64,000 nucleotides of DNA from JACMNW01 sp031406155. Its GTDB lineage: Bacteria; Pseudomonadota; Alphaproteobacteria; Rhodobacterales; Rhodobacteraceae. Below, piece by piece: positions 63,210 through 64,000 of the stretch (position 1 is its first letter; each line of letters opens with the position of its first letter). Where the stretch lies: positions 1 to 64,000 of the forward strand of contig JANOGW010000066.1 of NCBI GenBank assembly GCA_031406155.1. Direction: 5' to 3'. The notes beneath the pieces were generated by a model. It saw only the letters and a program-made list of their open reading frames with translations, was not told where the DNA came from and made no database searches. Position numbers and translations under genes: made by a program.

Positions 63210-64000
63210 CCAAACATTGGTTTCGCGATCACCCGACAACCATTTTTCTAATGCTTACCTTTGGCATCACCTGGTCGATTGCGGCCACGGCCATGCTGGC
63301 AACCGACTGGTTCACCGCCGTGTTTGGCGGGCTAAACGGACGGGCGCCGATGTTCTATCTTGCGGTCTGGGCCCCGAACATTGCCGCACTGGCCGTGACA
63401 CTCGTGATCAGCGGCTGGTCGGGGATCACCGACCTCTTCGCCCGCCTGATCCGGTGGCGCGTCCGGCCATGGGTCTGGATCGCCGCACTTGGGTTTCACC
63501 CGGCCCTGATGCTGGTCGTCGAACTGATCGGGCTGGCCTTTGGGGATCCACTTCCAACAACGGCCAACTGGCATGCCCTGGCTGCGGGCCTGGTCACACT
63601 GCCCCTGATCGCCCTTGGCCCGCTGGGCGAAGAGCTGGGTTGGCGCGGGTTTCTTTTGCCCCGCCTGCTGGACCAAATGAAGCCACTGTCGGCGGCGCTG
63701 ATCCTTGGGGCCATCTGGATGGTCTGGCACCTGCCCGCGTTTTTTCTCTCGGGCGTGCCGCAATCCGACATGTCGCTGCCGATCTTCATGCTGGGCGGCA
63801 TGGCCTTTACCGTGTTCATCACATGGCTGTTCCTGAATGCCCGGCACAGCATTCTGATCGCGGGCATCATCCCGCATGCCATCGCCAATGCCTGGGGCGA
63901 TGCGATGGGTCCGATGACGTGGATCAACGCGGGTGTGCTGGTGGTGGGTGCCGTGCTGTTGGTTTGGCTGGTGGGGTTGCGCGACATCTCGGCCCCGACA
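63206..64000 (+). CDS. CPBP-family intramembrane protease (second), runs off window
   Basis: At least 265 codons are open to the window end. The protein starts MTKHWFRDHPTTIFLMLTFG and has motif 1 GPLGEELGWRGFLLPRLLD, WMVWHLPAFF and IAGIIPHAIANAW. The glutamate pair, arginine and histidines fit the CPBP catalytic set. ATG 63206 overlaps the stop of the first CPBP gene. Confidence 0.82.
   Translation, partial: MTKHWFRDHPTTIFLMLTFGITWSIAATAMLATDWFTAVFGGLNGRAPMFYLAVWAPNIAALAVTLVISGWSGITDLFARLIRWRVRPWVWIAALGFHPALMLVVELIGLAFGDPLPTTANWHALAAGLVTLPLIALGPLGEELGWRGFLLPRLLDQMKPLSAALILGAIWMVWHLPAFFLSGVPQSDMSLPIFMLGGMAFTVFITWLFLNARHSILIAGIIPHAIANAWGDAMGPMTWINAGVLVVGAVLLVWLVGLRDISAPT

Noticed and set aside
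1..64000. CRISPR array
   Set aside because: No regularly spaced repeats of 24-40 bases or cas genes were seen.

Overview
The window reads as a mosaic contig whose main body (about 3.99 kb to the right end) has the gene content and very high GC of an alphaproteobacterium of the Rhodobacterales type. Indicators are FnrL-like half-site palindromes, a single-domain FATGUY-like receiver behind a CheB-CheR-PAS-HWE kinase, PstB- and CYTH-CHAD-type genes and an arcDABC cluster. This taxonomic call is inference from gene style, because no database was available. The first 2.36 kb (a decayed radical-SAM gene, a small membrane protein and an AraC regulator) and the next 1.6 kb (an amidase with visibly lower GC) look foreign to the rest and to each other.

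Layout. 1-2357: amrS-like pseudogene, membrane protein, AraC regulator. 2428-3900: amidase. 3986-6483: truncated membrane ORF, epimerase, IS3 orfA scar, truncated nucleoside phosphorylase and a MerC-like protein. 6612-9813: a persulfide/sulfur module (MBL hydrolase, MFS exporter and DsrE protein with ATGA overlaps, divergent from an ArsR-rhodanese fusion, with a perfect inverted repeat between). 9971-16023: a TetR-controlled region in which the same palindrome precedes tetR, a hydrolase and two copies of a DUF418 gene. One DUF418 copy was cut by an MFS gene, and the event left a 265-bp imperfect direct repeat. 17703-19284: the 3' half of a tRNA-Arg gene beside a tyrosine integrase, a classic island end. 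19592-24417: trxC, receiver and sensor kinase.

25-57 kb is dominated by stress and low-energy functions: M1 peptidase, CPBP protease, MgtA-like ATPase, an orphan PstB-type ATPase, a pyruvate-kinase-like protein, a CYTH-CHAD triphosphatase/polyphosphate-binding protein, flavodoxin, dnaJ/cbpM, a Crp/Fnr regulator, a Zn-alcohol dehydrogenase, arginine deiminase pathway genes and a second cation ATPase. At least eight FNR-type boxes sit in the intergenic gaps of this stretch and suggest one oxygen- or energy-responsive regulon. Within it a hydrolase and a copA gene, both truncated, meet tail to tail at about 44.2 kb.

57.5-64 kb: a bactofilin-like membrane protein, a lipoprotein, a cupin, then a five-gene translationally coupled run (Tat nitroreductase, DUF6064-like, hydrolase, two CPBP proteins) that leaves the window open. 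The best candidates for something little described are the FNR-boxed Mg/phosphate/polyphosphate/pyruvate-kinase cluster at 28-36 kb and the ATGA-coupled operon at 59.6-64 kb. No CRISPR array, rRNA gene or intact tRNA was seen.
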